From: Trichomonas vaginalis G3
Taxonomy: Eukaryota > Parabasalia > Trichomonadida > Trichomonadidae
DNA: 64,000 bases
Reading direction: 5' to 3'
NCBI RefSeq assembly: GCF_026262505.1
Contig: NC_067207.1
Location: forward strand, 26,690,082 to 26,754,081
The notes beneath the pieces are model-generated. The model did no database searches and was not told where the DNA came from. It saw only the letters and a program-made list of their open reading frames with translations. The first letter of the stretch is position 1; each line of letters opens with the position of its first letter. Shown in pieces: positions 19,362-28,812 of this stretch. Position numbers and translations under genes: made by a program.

Positions 19362-20216
19362 ATGCTTCCAATAGAAAAAGAAAATTCAAGAGTTGCTACA
19401 ACTAAACCATTAGATGAACTTTTACTAATGTCGGTCAAAGTTTGAGACAGAGACCTTTAAAGCATGAAGGCTATCGTTTTGACTACCCATTAAGATGGCT
19501 AAGAGACCCATCTGTCACAAAAGCTATTGCTTTCGTAGAATGAAGTTCATTTCAGAAGCCATACATGGTTTCCCATTTACGGTCGGTTTTGAAGTTCGAT
19601 ACTTAACAAAGAAAAACGTATGTATGAGAAATTTGAACAGGGAAAACTTTTACAAGTTAGTTTGCTTGTAAACTTAGAAACAACTCTTCAAGCTTTTCAA
19701 GAAAAAATAAACGATATCTATATCGAATATGCAAAACAGTATAACATTGACGAAGGAAGAATACCATCTCGATATTATTTATGACAGGAAAAATGCAACT
19801 GTTAAAATCAATAGAATAGAAGACCTTGGAGAAAACGTTTTATATTTCTACAAAATATAACAACTTGGCATGGTATAGATTTATGAGGATGTTAAATCAG
19901 CCTGCAGCATATCCAGTACACCCAGACTTTTATGAAGTCGAAAACCCTAATGGAACATATGAAAATATTTTCGACCCAGATGCTATTATTGTTCATGCTT
20001 CATTTTCTGGTGCGCAAAACTCTTTCTTATGTCTGATGAATGACTTTTACGAAAAACCTACAAATTATACGAACCACCAAGTGGAAGTATTTCAGACTTT
20101 CAAGTATGGTTTACTACAGATGGAAGAAAAGAATAATTCCATTTATACCATGCGTTTTACTTAGAACTTAGTTTCATATACAACTACTATCGAACGGTTA
20201 AAAATATAATTTTTTA
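19362..20216 (+). pseudogene. Penton-like virion protein, copy A
   Basis: Closely related to 40019-40867 over its whole length (KEGYRFDYPLRWL block, FDP then HASFSGAQNSFLCL, DFYEKPTK). Less close to 14518-15378. Broken, with several breaks. It converges on the small amphipathic gene, with the two ends overlapping. Confidence 0.65.
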
Positions 20217-20456
20217 ATACGGTTGAGTGTGTTGGATTTGGTTGCCAACTAGACTGTGGTGCAGGTTCAGGCTGTTGTATAACAGGAGCTTGTTCTTCTG
20301 GTTCAGGGTCTTTAGGTATAATACCAACAAACTGACCTACTCTTTTACCAATATTTTTGACTCCGTTCCAAATTCCTCTTCCTACGGTTTTATTCCATTC
20401 CATATACCTCTTCCAACATTTCGAAAGAAGTTTCCTATCTTACTGAAGAAACCCAT
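20214..20456 (-). pseudogene. Amphipathic small protein, copy A
   Basis: The counterpart of the MGFFSKIGNFF protein at 39773-40014. It carries the GRGIWNGVKNIGKRVGQFVG repeat-like amphipathic segment and a Pro/Gln-rich tail (DPEPEEQAPVIQQPEP). Likely a membrane-interacting virion component. Copy A looks broken. Confidence 0.5.
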
Positions 20457-20474
20457 TTTACTATATGTAAAAAT

Positions 20475-20838
20475 CTAATGTCCGCCTAGTCTCTTACGTT
20501 TCCTGTTGAGTTCCATAGCATTCTTTAACTGGAGCTCATACATTCTGTTTCTCCTCTGCGTAGAAAACATATTCTGGGTCAACTTCCTGTGTTCGCGTCA
20601 TCTGCATAAAGTTGTTTATATCCCACTTCAGGGTTTGTATAAAAACTCTTTCCATCTCATATTTGCATACCATGGTGGCAAACCTAACGCAGCGTCATTT
20701 GACATGGCAGTTTGCATTTGTACATCTGTTGGCACTTGACCATAGTTGCCATTGCAGTTGTATTCTAACTTCATTTGGAATATTCTCTTGGGTTTGGTTG
20801 TCCAGGTTGCTGTGCATTCGCTAGTTCTGTGCGTCCAT
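20475..20838 (-). pseudogene. 120-aa element protein, copy A
   Basis: The counterpart of the intact frame at 39393-39755, on the opposite strand and closely similar in nucleotide sequence. The start ATG lies at 20838 behind the same ATCTAATATTAA promoter-like sequence. Broken in a few places. Confidence 0.55.
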
Positions 20839-20861
20839 TTAATATTAGATAAAAATATCTC

Positions 20862-20993
20862 TTACGAGTACATATACTGACATTTGCAGGCATTGGTTCA
20901 TCTTCATATTCTCTGTACTTTTCTGCACACGTCAAATAAATAAATGACACAATGGAAAAAACCTAAAACAAGTAGTCCTATTTCAAACCACAT
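20862..20993 (-). pseudogene. Small single-pass membrane protein, copy A
   Basis: The counterpart of 39238-39369. The first about 20 codons give the same hydrophobic helix (WFEIGLLVLGFFHCVIY). It is directly downstream of the methylase, the ATG following its stop. Looks broken towards the end. Confidence 0.5.
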
Positions 20994-21792
20994 TTACTTA
21001 CTAATAAAATTTCTTTGTTATGACACTTTCTCCGGTTTATAGGACTCTCTCATATTCTATCTTGTCATATCTAAACTCATAGTCATGTATGTCCTCTAAC
21101 CATCTCATAACGGTTCCAAAACCACTTTTATCGGATGTAAAGTAAAAGCATGGATGGTTATGTATAACGTCTAAAGTTTCTAAAGAGTCTCTCAAAGTCC
21201 AGTCTACTTGGTATTGAAAATCCATGTGTTATAGAACGGCGGGTCCACTATAAAGAAAACATTTTCCTTGTCTTTATATTTTTCATACAACTCTGTCCAA
21301 TGACATCTCACAAACTCTATACCTCAATATATTTTTCTATGTCCTCTTTGAAAACATTTGTATAGTTAAGATATAAAACTTTTGACATAAGTGTTTCAAT
21401 GTCATGAACTCTTATAGAACCACTATATAATAGTCTAGCAGATATACTATCCCAGTCTATATATTCTGCTTTTTTCAAAACCTCTCTCACAATATTTTGT
21501 TATCTAATGGTATACGTTCCATCTTACCTATCTGAATCTTTTCTTTTAACTCACTCAATATTTTGTTAGTGTCTGGAATATGTTTGAGACGGTCCATATA
21601 GTTGTCGAAGTCATTGCATATAATCTTTGAGTCTGGGAATATTGTATGGCACAAATGGGATATATAGAAACTTCCACCGAACAAATCTACAAATGTTAGA
21701 CCATTCGGTAGTTTCTTAAGTTCTCTCAATATAATATCTTTACATTTACTCTTATTTCCAAAGAACGGTAACGGTGGTTTTGTAAAATTCAT
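20994..21792 (-). pseudogene. Dam-like DNA adenine methyltransferase, copy A
   Basis: Conserved pieces are LPFFGNKSKCKDIIL near the start, the SAM-binding FVDLFGGSF motif and a DPPF-type catalytic motif, here in the 21225-21245 area. A C-terminal SGFGTVMRWLEDIH block follows. These fit the D12/Dam class of N6-adenine methyltransferases. Near-identical to 38436-39237. Broken, with a few breaks. The gene next to the element end is the same in both Mavericks. Confidence 0.75.
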
Positions 21793-22055
21793 TTATATAT
21801 AATAATAAAAATGTTTTTACCCGAAAAAGTGACAGAAAAGTGACAAAGCATGAAAACATATATAATTTGTGAAAAAGTGAAACATTATATAATGTTTTCG
21901 ACCCAGAAGAAGGCTTCTTCCCAGAAGCAATGGAGGAAGAAGAAGAGTCCTCCGAATTCACACCAGAAGACTAACAATTTTCCGAATAAAAACTTCATTT
22001 ATACTAAACATCTTCGGGGCTAGAGGGCACGAAGTGCCTGGAAGCCCCACTACCT
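21793..22055. repeat. Terminal region of Maverick A
   Basis: This region is the reverse complement of 38202-38435 with few differences. The outermost part holds a 13-bp palindrome GGCACGAAGTGCC (22026-22038) and ends ...GGAAGCCCCACTACCT at 22055. A T-run follows, so a short target duplication cannot be read. A small frame with an acidic EEEEESSE stretch (about 21890-21975) lies inside but has no clear start. Promoter sequence for the methylase should lie near 21793-21815. Confidence 0.75.
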
Positions 22056-22097
22056 TTTTTTTTTTATTATGCTAATAATAAAAAATTATTTGAAGAA

Positions 22098-22298
22098 TTG
22101 ACAACATGTAAATTGAATAAAATGTTTAAAGTTGATGGATTCAAAATTTCAAAAATAAAAGGAGTGGTTAGTTTGAAATCTATTCCTCAATCAAGAATCA
22201 CCTCATTAATGAAAATTGATGATTTAACAAAAAGAATAGAAGAGATTGAAGAAAGAATGAATCAAATAATTGATTTCATAAATTCAAATAATCATTAA
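22098..22298 (+). CDS. Small coiled-coil ORF, doubtful
   Basis: A 66-residue frame whose C-terminal half (DDLTKRIEEIEERMNQII) has a heptad pattern. No conserved domain is recognised. It lies in host DNA just beyond Maverick A, beside tandem repeats. It may be the truncated 3' part of a host gene displaced by the insertion. The helical end resembles the tail of some BspA-type or leucine-rich proteins in composition only. Confidence 0.35.
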   Translation: MTTCKLNKMFKVDGFKISKIKGVVSLKSIPQSRITSLMKIDDLTKRIEEIEERMNQIIDFINSNNH

Positions 22299-22372
22299 TT
22301 TCTAAAGTTTATTTTTCATTCATGATAATCATTAATTTCTAAAGTTCAATGTTGAACTCAATCTTTATTTTT

Positions 22373-22560
22373 AAAATCGTTCAATATTATGAGAATTCTT
22401 ATGTTTACAATATTGATACAAAATCGTTCAATATTATGAGAATTCTTATGTTTACAATATTGATACAAAATCGTTCAATATTATGAGAATTCTTATGTTT
22501 ACAATATTGATACAAAATCGTTCAATATTATGAGAATTCATATGGTTACATATGAATTTA
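22373..22560. repeat. 47-bp tandem repeats
   Basis: Copies begin at 22373, 22420, 22467 and 22514, with a partial fifth. The unit includes ATCGTTCAATATTATGAG and an internal inverted pair CAATATT...AATATTG. The first three copies are identical and the fourth diverges. Non-coding. Confidence 0.85.
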
Positions 22561-23433
22561 CAAAATCGTTCAATATTGTTGTGAATTCATATGGTTACAA
22601 AAAAAGTCACACAACCCGCACTCATATACTACTGTCAAAATACAATGTAATAAACAGAAATTCATCAAAAGTGACAGCTCTCAATTTTTTGACATTTGTA
22701 AATTCTAAATTGAATGAGAAAAATGAAATAATACTAAGCATAATACAATATTCTAGATTTAATTATAATTAGGAAAAAGTTAGTTTTGAGAGTACTTTTC
22801 ATAGGCATATCGAATGAAATCTTCTGAAAAATAATATCACATAAACCCATATTATTTTCTAATATATAACTATTTTATATAAAAATCAAATTCAATGATC
22901 TTAAAAGCGAAGGATAAACCTCAAAATTTACGAATATAATGAGTGGTAATATAATGCTTATCTATCATAAAACCATATGAAATATCAATTTTTGCTTTAC
23001 GCCTAATTTTTGACGACAATTAGCAAAAAATGTTAAATGTTAACACTCAGTCCATTTGAATATGAAAAATAAAATTGACTTTGATTAAATGTTTTTATTT
23101 ATCATGCAATTCTTCTTGCGACCAAAGATTTGAATAAAAGTTCAAAAAATAAGATAGCTTAAAAAATAATATACGGTAGTGTTTACTAATAGATGAATAG
23201 TATATAAATTCTATTAAAATGGATTTGATCCAAAAAAATATATAAAATTTGATCATAAATAAAATCGTTTTAAATTACTTCTTCATTTAAATTATAACAA
23301 TTATTTTTGATTTTATATTTTTTTGGATCAAATCCATTTTAATAGAATTTATATACTATTCATCTATTAGTAAACACTACCGTATATTATTTTTTAAGCT
23401 ATCTTATTTTTTGAACTTTTATTCAAATCTTTG

Positions 23434-23523
23434 GTCGCAAGAAGAATTGCATGATAAATAAAAACATTTAATCAAAGTCAATTTTATTTTTCATATTCAA
23501 ATGGACTGAGTGTTAACATTTAA
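23434..23523 (+). repeat. 90-bp direct repeat, copy 1
   Basis: Identical at nearly every base to 24600-24689. The two copies abut the two ends of the nested element exactly. It is part of the foldback right arm, so its partner in the left arm gives a third (inverted) copy. Confidence 0.85.
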
Positions 23524-23735
23524 GAGTGGGGGACAAACTCGCCCATTGTCACTTTTTCATTAACCTTAAACTTGTAATTTTCATTATTTTTAATTAACCT
23601 TATTTCTTTCCCAATTCCTGATTTATTTTATTCACTTACTATTAAAAGTCACATTTTAATAAAATATAATAATTTATTTATAGCATTTTTTACTATACTG
23701 TAATAAAAAATTAATTATAATAAATTAAATGTTTA

Positions 23736-24092
23736 TTAAATCAAATGTTTTCTTTGCAATAATATTTTTAATGTTGAGTAAACAATGTTGGGATCAAGTG
23801 TATCATTTTTCAGACCTTTCTGAACAGCTTCAAGCATACTGATGCATTCGACTTTTTTAAATTGTGTCATTTCTTCGAAATCTCTTGTGACTTTTTTGAT
23901 AACTTTAACACTTCTCTCTGAATCCAGACCTTTAATTTGCAACTTAATCAGGAATGAAGGAACAACACTGGAATATAACTCGATGACAAGTTCATCGAGT
24001 CGAAGATTTGGTTGTACACCACTTGTATGTGCCGGATACCATTGTGTCAAATTTTTTCTGAAATTAACTTTAAAAGTACTAAGTAAGATCAT
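23736..24092 (-). CDS. Hypothetical ORF inside the nested transposon
   Basis: From the ATG at 24092 the frame gives about 118 residues ending KILLQRKHLI. It is helical, with a charged C-terminal half (RDFEEMTQFKKVECISMLEAVQKGLKND). The first part overlaps the tandem array, so only the second half (from LRLDELVIELY) may be ancestral coding. It could be a captured gene fragment or transposase remnant. No DDE motif is seen. Confidence 0.35.
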   Translation of the reverse strand: MILLSTFKVNFRKNLTQWYPAHTSGVQPNLRLDELVIELYSSVVPSFLIKLQIKGLDSERSVKVIKKVTRDFEEMTQFKKVECISMLEAVQKGLKNDTLDPNIVYSTLKILLQRKHLI

Positions 24093-24455
24093 GAGATATA
24101 GCAATATATGTTTAAACCAACTTATATTTTGGTTGTACACCACTTGTATGTGCCGGATACCATTGTGTCAAATTTTTTCTGAAATTAACTTTAAAAGTAC
24201 TAAGTAAGATCATGAGATATAGCAATATATGTTTAAACCAACTTATATTTTGGTTGTACACCACTTGTATGTGCCGGATACCATTGTGTCAAATTTTTTC
24301 TGAAATTAACTTTAAAAGTACTAAGTAAGATCATGAGATATAGCAATATATGTTTAAACTAACTTATATTTTGGTTGTACACCACTTGTATGTGCCGGAT
24401 ACCATTGTGTCAAATTTTTTCTGAAATTAACTTTAAAAGTACTAAGTAAGATCAT
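24010..24455. repeat. 121-bp tandem repeats
   Basis: Copies begin at 24010, 24131, 24252 and 24373. The unit starts GGTTGTACACCACTTGTATG, and the last copy is cut short where the array ends (about 24455). Near identity between copies indicates recent expansion inside the nested transposon. Confidence 0.9.
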
Positions 24456-24599
24456 TTATTTTTGCATAATATAATGCCAATATGGTTTCTTTTGATTTTA
24501 TTTCATTTATAAGCAAATCAGATTTACCCAAAAACTCCACTCCATAAGCGTTCATTTGCTAAATTAAAAAGTGACAATGGGCTAGTCTGTCCCTTTCTC

Positions 24600-24689
24600 G
24601 TCGCAAGAAGAATTGCATGATAAATAAAAACATTTAATCAAAGTCAATTTTATTTTTCATATTCAAATGGACTGAGTGTTAACATTTAA
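24600..24689 (+). repeat. 90-bp direct repeat, copy 2
   Basis: The second copy of 23434-23523. It starts exactly where the nested transposon ends (CCCTTTCTC | GTCGCAAG) and runs on into the remaining foldback arm. Either the insertion produced an exceptionally long target duplication or it landed at an existing tandem duplication. Confidence 0.85.
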
Positions 24690-24905
24690 CATTTTTTGCT
24701 AATTGTCGTCAAAAATTAGGCGTAAAGCAAAAATTATATTTCATATGGTTTTATGATAGATAAGCATTATATTACCACTCATTATATTCGTAAATTTTGA
24801 GGTTTTCCTTCGCTTTTAAGATCATTGAATTTGATTTTTATATAAAATAGTTATATATTAGAAAATAATATGGGTTTATGTGATATTATTTTTCAGAAGA
24901 TTTTG

Positions 24906-25222
24906 TGTTCTTCTTCAAAATTATTTTTATAAAAAGAATCTTTACAAAATATACACTTTACTAATTAAATATTTAAAAACGTGCTCTATCAAAAGTTCCA
25001 AAAATTCAATATTTTAGCTTTTCTGAGGTGTCACTTTTGATGAATTTCTGTTTACAACAACAAGATTTCAAAATCCGCTTTATTCATGTATTCCAAGATT
25101 AAGTTCTATGTTCTTTCAAATGACAGTTTTTGACTATTTTTGAGCGAATTACTTGATAATTCATCATTGAGAACGTCACTTTTGTTCATTTAAAAAAAAG
25201 TAAAACTAAAAGGTATAAAAAA
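24906..25222. promoter_or_regulatory. Upstream region of the Rab gene
   Basis: About 300 bp without a gene. It contains the 25-bp inverted match to 22651-22675 at 25030-25054. A TCATTT motif about 35 bases before the ATG (near 25186-25191) could be the initiator, although trichomonad initiators are usually closer. An A-rich stretch leads to the start codon. Confidence 0.4.
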
Positions 25223-25801
25223 ATGAGCTCAAGCCCGAACCATTATAAGATCGTTATGCTCGGAAATTCGGGTGTTGGCAAGACTGCACTTGTCGAAAGA
25301 GTTACAAATGATATATTCGTTGACGCTCACGTTCCTACTGTTGGCGCTCAATATGTTTCTTTAAACTTAGAAATTAACAACCAGCAAATTACATTAGAAT
25401 TCTGGGATACAGCTGGCCAAGAAGTTTTCCGATCACTTGTAGGCTTTTATGCAAGAGATGCAAAAGGTATTTTCATTCTCTTCGACTTAACTGATAATCA
25501 ATCATTCCTCGACTTAAAGCAATGGATTCAATTCGCAAACGACCAAGCCCCAGAAGCTGCTATTATAGTTTTTGGCAATAAAATCGATTTAGATGATCAA
25601 AGAAAGGTTGATTCAGAGAAATTAGCAGATTTTGCAGCAAAAGAAGGCATTACATTCTTCGAAGGCAGTGCTAAAACAGGCCAAGCTGTACAAGATGCTG
25701 TTGAAAAAATGGCAGAGCTTGTAATGGCTTCAAATAAGACAACGCAGTCCGCAATTTCTATTGATAAGCCAGATGCTAAGAAAAAATCCAAATGTTGCTA
25801 A
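25223..25801 (+). CDS. Rab-family small GTPase
   Basis: 192 residues with all GTPase motifs: GNSGVGKT (residues 14-21), switch I Thr39, WDTAGQE (61-67), NKID near 118 and SAK near 148. The C-terminal KKKSKCC is a double-cysteine geranylgeranylation site after a basic hypervariable tail. Length is normal for a Rab. It would act in vesicle traffic on the cytosolic face of membranes. The subfamily is unclear: the switch region (VGAQYVSLNLEI) is Rab5/Rab11-like in pattern only. Trichomonads have very large Rab families. The first host gene inside the Maverick-flanked block; looks intact. Confidence 0.95.
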   Translation: MSSSPNHYKIVMLGNSGVGKTALVERVTNDIFVDAHVPTVGAQYVSLNLEINNQQITLEFWDTAGQEVFRSLVGFYARDAKGIFILFDLTDNQSFLDLKQWIQFANDQAPEAAIIVFGNKIDLDDQRKVDSEKLADFAAKEGITFFEGSAKTGQAVQDAVEKMAELVMASNKTTQSAISIDKPDAKKKSKCC

Positions 25802-25925
25802 TATGTTGTTCGTCAAGAAAAAAATTACAACAAATAACATTTTTTTTTGTATTTTCATTAATCATAATATATATTTATTACACTCAATCAAGTAAAACTA
25901 TTAAATTATTTCATATCATTTCCGC

Positions 25926-27341
25926 ATGAGTAAATCAAATGTTATTAGTTTTGATTGCTCAAGAAGGAAATCTAGAGTTATCCTAATTCCATTACTTATA
26001 TCATGGTTTATTATAGGATATCGAAATAGTTCATCGGAATATGTTCAATTAAACGAGCTTCCAATGAATAGAACAGAATTAGATGTCATCAAAAGCTTTA
26101 ATTTAGAGTTCCATGAAACAGAATTAGTTTTCAAACTAGATTACAATGTAGTTTTCGAAGTAACTAGAAGAAATCTGCTTAAAAATCTTCGTTTTAATTT
26201 TTCATCTCGAGATATTATCTATGATGTTAAATTTCTTGATTGCGAATTAGATAGAAATGACACAAACCATTTGTATGGTCGCTATTATTATCAATATACT
26301 GGAGAATTTACAATAGAAACACTATTTTTATATACTCAAATAGCGGAAACAAAGAATATTAACATTACGAAGCTAAATATTGAGCAAAATGGATCAACGG
26401 GATCATGCATAAAAACAAAAAATAACAAATTATTTTGCAATTTTCATAAAGTCTGCAATTATAGAGATGATATCGTTTTGCTATCTAAACATTCAATTTC
26501 ATTCCCAACACCTATACTAAAATTCGACTTAACTTCATTCTATTTTACAAATTTAAATGAAAATTTTGAAAATTTTTCTCAAAATAACGCAACACTGATC
26601 AAAGAAAAGTCAGTGTTATATTCGATTCATATGCGAGACAATAATTCATACAATACACTTCAACACGCACTTGCTCCTGCAATTTCCGGAAATATTTTCT
26701 ACAATCTTACAGATAGAAGGACAATTGTAGTTTCTGATGCATTTCCAAACAATGTAGGACTAGAATCAGAGCTAAATATCGAATATAAATCCAAAAATAA
26801 TTATTTATGTTTTAATGACGTTATTTTCTTTGATACAACAGATATTTTTGCCAATTTATCATTGTCATTCCAACATTATTCTCTACAAACACCAAAATCA
26901 ATATTAATTTCAGAATCTTTGAATGAAAATTTGTTTAATATGGCGAAGACCATCCTTGAATTTTCTAAACCTAATATATCTGTTAAACTAATCAATGATA
27001 CAACATCGTCTTGCTATAAAGAGCTAGCAAATGCTGAAATTTACGTTTCATTTCATCATAACAATTCATATCTGTTTCCTGCAATGACGAATGGACTTTT
27101 TATTCTCCTTATTATGCCAGGAGTGTATCCTCCATATGAACTTTATATAGATTATGTAAAGAAAACAAATATCTCGTTTGTAGAGTACTATCTAGAGAGT
27201 CCAGAGTATATTAACCCATCATTGATGCTAGAAGCAATAAATTTATCAGCAAATTTCTATAATTCTTCTGATGGGTCTCGATGTAATTACAGATATCTTC
27301 GTGTATTTGAGAATACACAAAAAATCGCCAATGCTTGTTAA
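25926..27341 (+). CDS. Type II membrane protein, GT61-like glycosyltransferase candidate
   Basis: 471 residues. A short basic cytosolic N-terminus is followed by a membrane anchor at about residues 16-30 (VILIPLLISWFIIGY). The lumenal domain carries many N-glycosylation sequons. In the C-terminal half a LCFNDVIFF segment and AEIYVSFHHNNSYLFPAMTNG resemble the GT61/DUF563 pattern (CF..V, then AD.....HGA.LTN). A conserved-type YxxYLESPEY segment follows. If correct, it adds sugars to glycoproteins in the Golgi. An initiator-like TCATTTCC lies just before the ATG. Alternatively, an uncharacterised Golgi protein. Confidence 0.5.
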   Translation: MSKSNVISFDCSRRKSRVILIPLLISWFIIGYRNSSSEYVQLNELPMNRTELDVIKSFNLEFHETELVFKLDYNVVFEVTRRNLLKNLRFNFSSRDIIYDVKFLDCELDRNDTNHLYGRYYYQYTGEFTIETLFLYTQIAETKNINITKLNIEQNGSTGSCIKTKNNKLFCNFHKVCNYRDDIVLLSKHSISFPTPILKFDLTSFYFTNLNENFENFSQNNATLIKEKSVLYSIHMRDNNSYNTLQHALAPAISGNIFYNLTDRRTIVVSDAFPNNVGLESELNIEYKSKNNYLCFNDVIFFDTTDIFANLSLSFQHYSLQTPKSILISESLNENLFNMAKTILEFSKPNISVKLINDTTSSCYKELANAEIYVSFHHNNSYLFPAMTNGLFILLIMPGVYPPYELYIDYVKKTNISFVEYYLESPEYINPSLMLEAINLSANFYNSSDGSRCNYRYLRVFENTQKIANAC

Positions 27342-27495
27342 CTTTTATACTAAAATATGTTTGTTTGTACTTCAATTATTTAGAATTTTTTAAAATATGT
27401 TGGGGAATACAAGTTTCTCACCCTTAATTAAAGATAAATTATATACAAAAATCTCAAATATAATAATAATATGTAAGGATTATTAATAGCTTTAT

Positions 27496-28812
27496 TTAAA
27501 CGACCTCAATTAATTTATCTGTAAGAATTGCAGTTGATTCTGCTCTCTTCTTCTTCACGATAAAGATAACAACGACAATTATAATGATTGCAACTACAGC
27601 TAAACCAACAATTCCTCCAATGACAGCTTTCTGCTTCTTAGTTAATCCTTTCTTTTGTGCATCTGGATCAGGAACTGGTTCCTTTGTTGGTTCTGGGACA
27701 GGTGCATTAGTTGGGTCTGGAACTGGTTTTTCTGTTGGCTCTGGTGTTGGCTTATCTGTTGGCTCTGGAACTGGTGTTGGTGCTTCTGATGGTTGTTCTG
27801 TTGGCTCTGGAACTGGTGTTGGTGCTTCTGATGGTTGTTCTGTTGGTGCTTCTGATGGCTGTTCTTTTGGTTCAGGAACTGGTGTTGGTTCTTCTGTTGG
27901 TTCTGGAACTGGTGTTGGAGTTGATGGATCAAAATTGTATGGGAAAGCAGTGTCAGCGTTATCTTTTGTGAAAACTCCACCTTGCGTTGAGACAGTGACA
28001 TCAATTTCTGGGAAGAAGAAGTCATCATTAGCTGGATCTTCTGCTAATTTATATGTAATTGTTGCTTGAGCAGGACTGAGAGCATCTTTTTTAGAAATTG
28101 ACACAAGAAGGTTATTAGATGGATCTAAGTCACCCTCAAGTGGATCTGTATTGCCAAATGGTGCAACTGTGAGTTCTGCATTATCATTTTGCTTCTTATA
28201 ATGGAAATTATGTTTTTGAGGGCCAAATACTTGGACAACATCAATATATCCAATGATCGAAGGCGATGCAACCATTCCTGTATAAAGAGTCTTCTCTCCA
28301 GATGACTTAGTAGTGACTCTTACACGGACTCCCGTATTCAATTTCATATATTCGGTTTCTTGCAAGACATAATATGATGGCTGGATGTAAGCAACTTGAA
28401 TCTTGCATTCTTGCGAATTATCAGCGCACTGGAACATTGTTATCGGATGATGATTAAAATTGTATGGCTCTGCTAACTTAGCTGGGTACTTTGTTAGGAT
28501 AAATAAGGGATTTGTTGTGGTTTGCTGCTCATCATTAAATTTCCAAGTATTATCTGTGTCCTGGTATGGATATTTAGTAGTAGCAATGAAATTCTTATCA
28601 GATGCGGTCATAATGTTTCCATAAACACAAAACTTAGATCCTGAAGTAATCGTAATAACTTCTGGATCGACTTTTGCAGTAGAATAATCGTAAAGATTAT
28701 TCTGAGAAGAGCTGCACTCACTAAACGCAGTTTCATATTCGCTTGGTATTTCTTTGATCACCTTCGTTACCAATTTTTTGGAAAGACAGTTCACTAAAAG
28801 GAAGTGAATCAT
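27496..28812 (-). CDS. Stalked type I surface protein 1
   Basis: 438 residues from the ATG at 28812, chosen because TTCATTTTTT (an initiator match) lies a few bases upstream and the N-terminus (MIHFLLVNCLS) looks like a short signal peptide. The ectodomain spans about residues 25-290 with paired cysteines. A proline-rich stalk of PTPVPEP/EQPSEAP repeats occupies about 295-390. One membrane helix (AVIGGIVGLAVVAIIIIVVV) follows KQK, and then a short tail ending ILTDKLIEVV. It is paralogous to 30577-32106 in ectodomain and tail but not in stalk sequence. Probably a cell-surface protein; ligand unknown. Confidence 0.75.
   Translation of the reverse strand: MIHFLLVNCLSKKLVTKVIKEIPSEYETAFSECSSSQNNLYDYSTAKVDPEVITITSGSKFCVYGNIMTASDKNFIATTKYPYQDTDNTWKFNDEQQTTTNPLFILTKYPAKLAEPYNFNHHPITMFQCADNSQECKIQVAYIQPSYYVLQETEYMKLNTGVRVRVTTKSSGEKTLYTGMVASPSIIGYIDVVQVFGPQKHNFHYKKQNDNAELTVAPFGNTDPLEGDLDPSNNLLVSISKKDALSPAQATITYKLAEDPANDDFFFPEIDVTVSTQGGVFTKDNADTAFPYNFDPSTPTPVPEPTEEPTPVPEPKEQPSEAPTEQPSEAPTPVPEPTEQPSEAPTPVPEPTDKPTPEPTEKPVPDPTNAPVPEPTKEPVPDPDAQKKGLTKKQKAVIGGIVGLAVVAIIIIVVVIFIVKKKRAESTAILTDKLIEVV

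Larger units (their letters stand above)
15540..22055. mobile_element. Maverick A (Polinton), partial
   Basis: Read from the terminus at 22055 leftward, the order is methylase, small membrane protein, 120-aa gene, amphipathic protein, penton-like gene, fibre, integrase, membrane-active protein, three small genes and a polymerase-like start. This matches Maverick B (38202 rightward) gene for gene and at high nucleotide identity. The far side is lost at about 15540, where the sequence switches to a different Maverick lineage. The end sequence ...CCCCACTACCT followed by a T-run fits Polinton termini of AG...CT type. Broken, with perhaps eight to twelve breaks. Young, judging by similarity to B. 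Confidence 0.85.
23524..24599. mobile_element. Nested 1.08-kb DNA transposon, probably non-autonomous
   Basis: The ends form an imperfect 34-bp terminal inverted repeat. The left begins GAGTGGGGGACAAACTC, and the right, reversed, begins GAGAAAGGGACAGACTA. Both continue into GCCCATTGTCACTTTTT. The interior holds one modest minus-strand frame and a 121-bp tandem array. No transposase motif is recognised. It is flanked by 90-bp direct repeats rather than the few bases usual for a cut-and-paste element. Confidence 0.7.
22818..24905. repeat. Foldback (hairpin) repeat with nested insertion
   Basis: The left arm, about 22818-23242, and the right arm, 23314-23523 plus 24690-24905, are near-perfect inverted copies around a 71-bp spacer. 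The right arm is interrupted by a separate 1.08-kb element and a 90-bp direct repeat. A further 25-bp inverted match lies outside the arms (22651-22675 against 25030-25054), so the original symmetric unit may be larger. No open frame occurs in the arms. It resembles a foldback transposon or MITE-like palindrome. Confidence 0.8.

Noticed and set aside
21752-21961. Small Leu/Phe-rich frames over the Maverick termini (also 38207-38476)
   Set aside because: They run antisense through or into the methylase start and terminal repeat and are not conserved as proteins between A and B.
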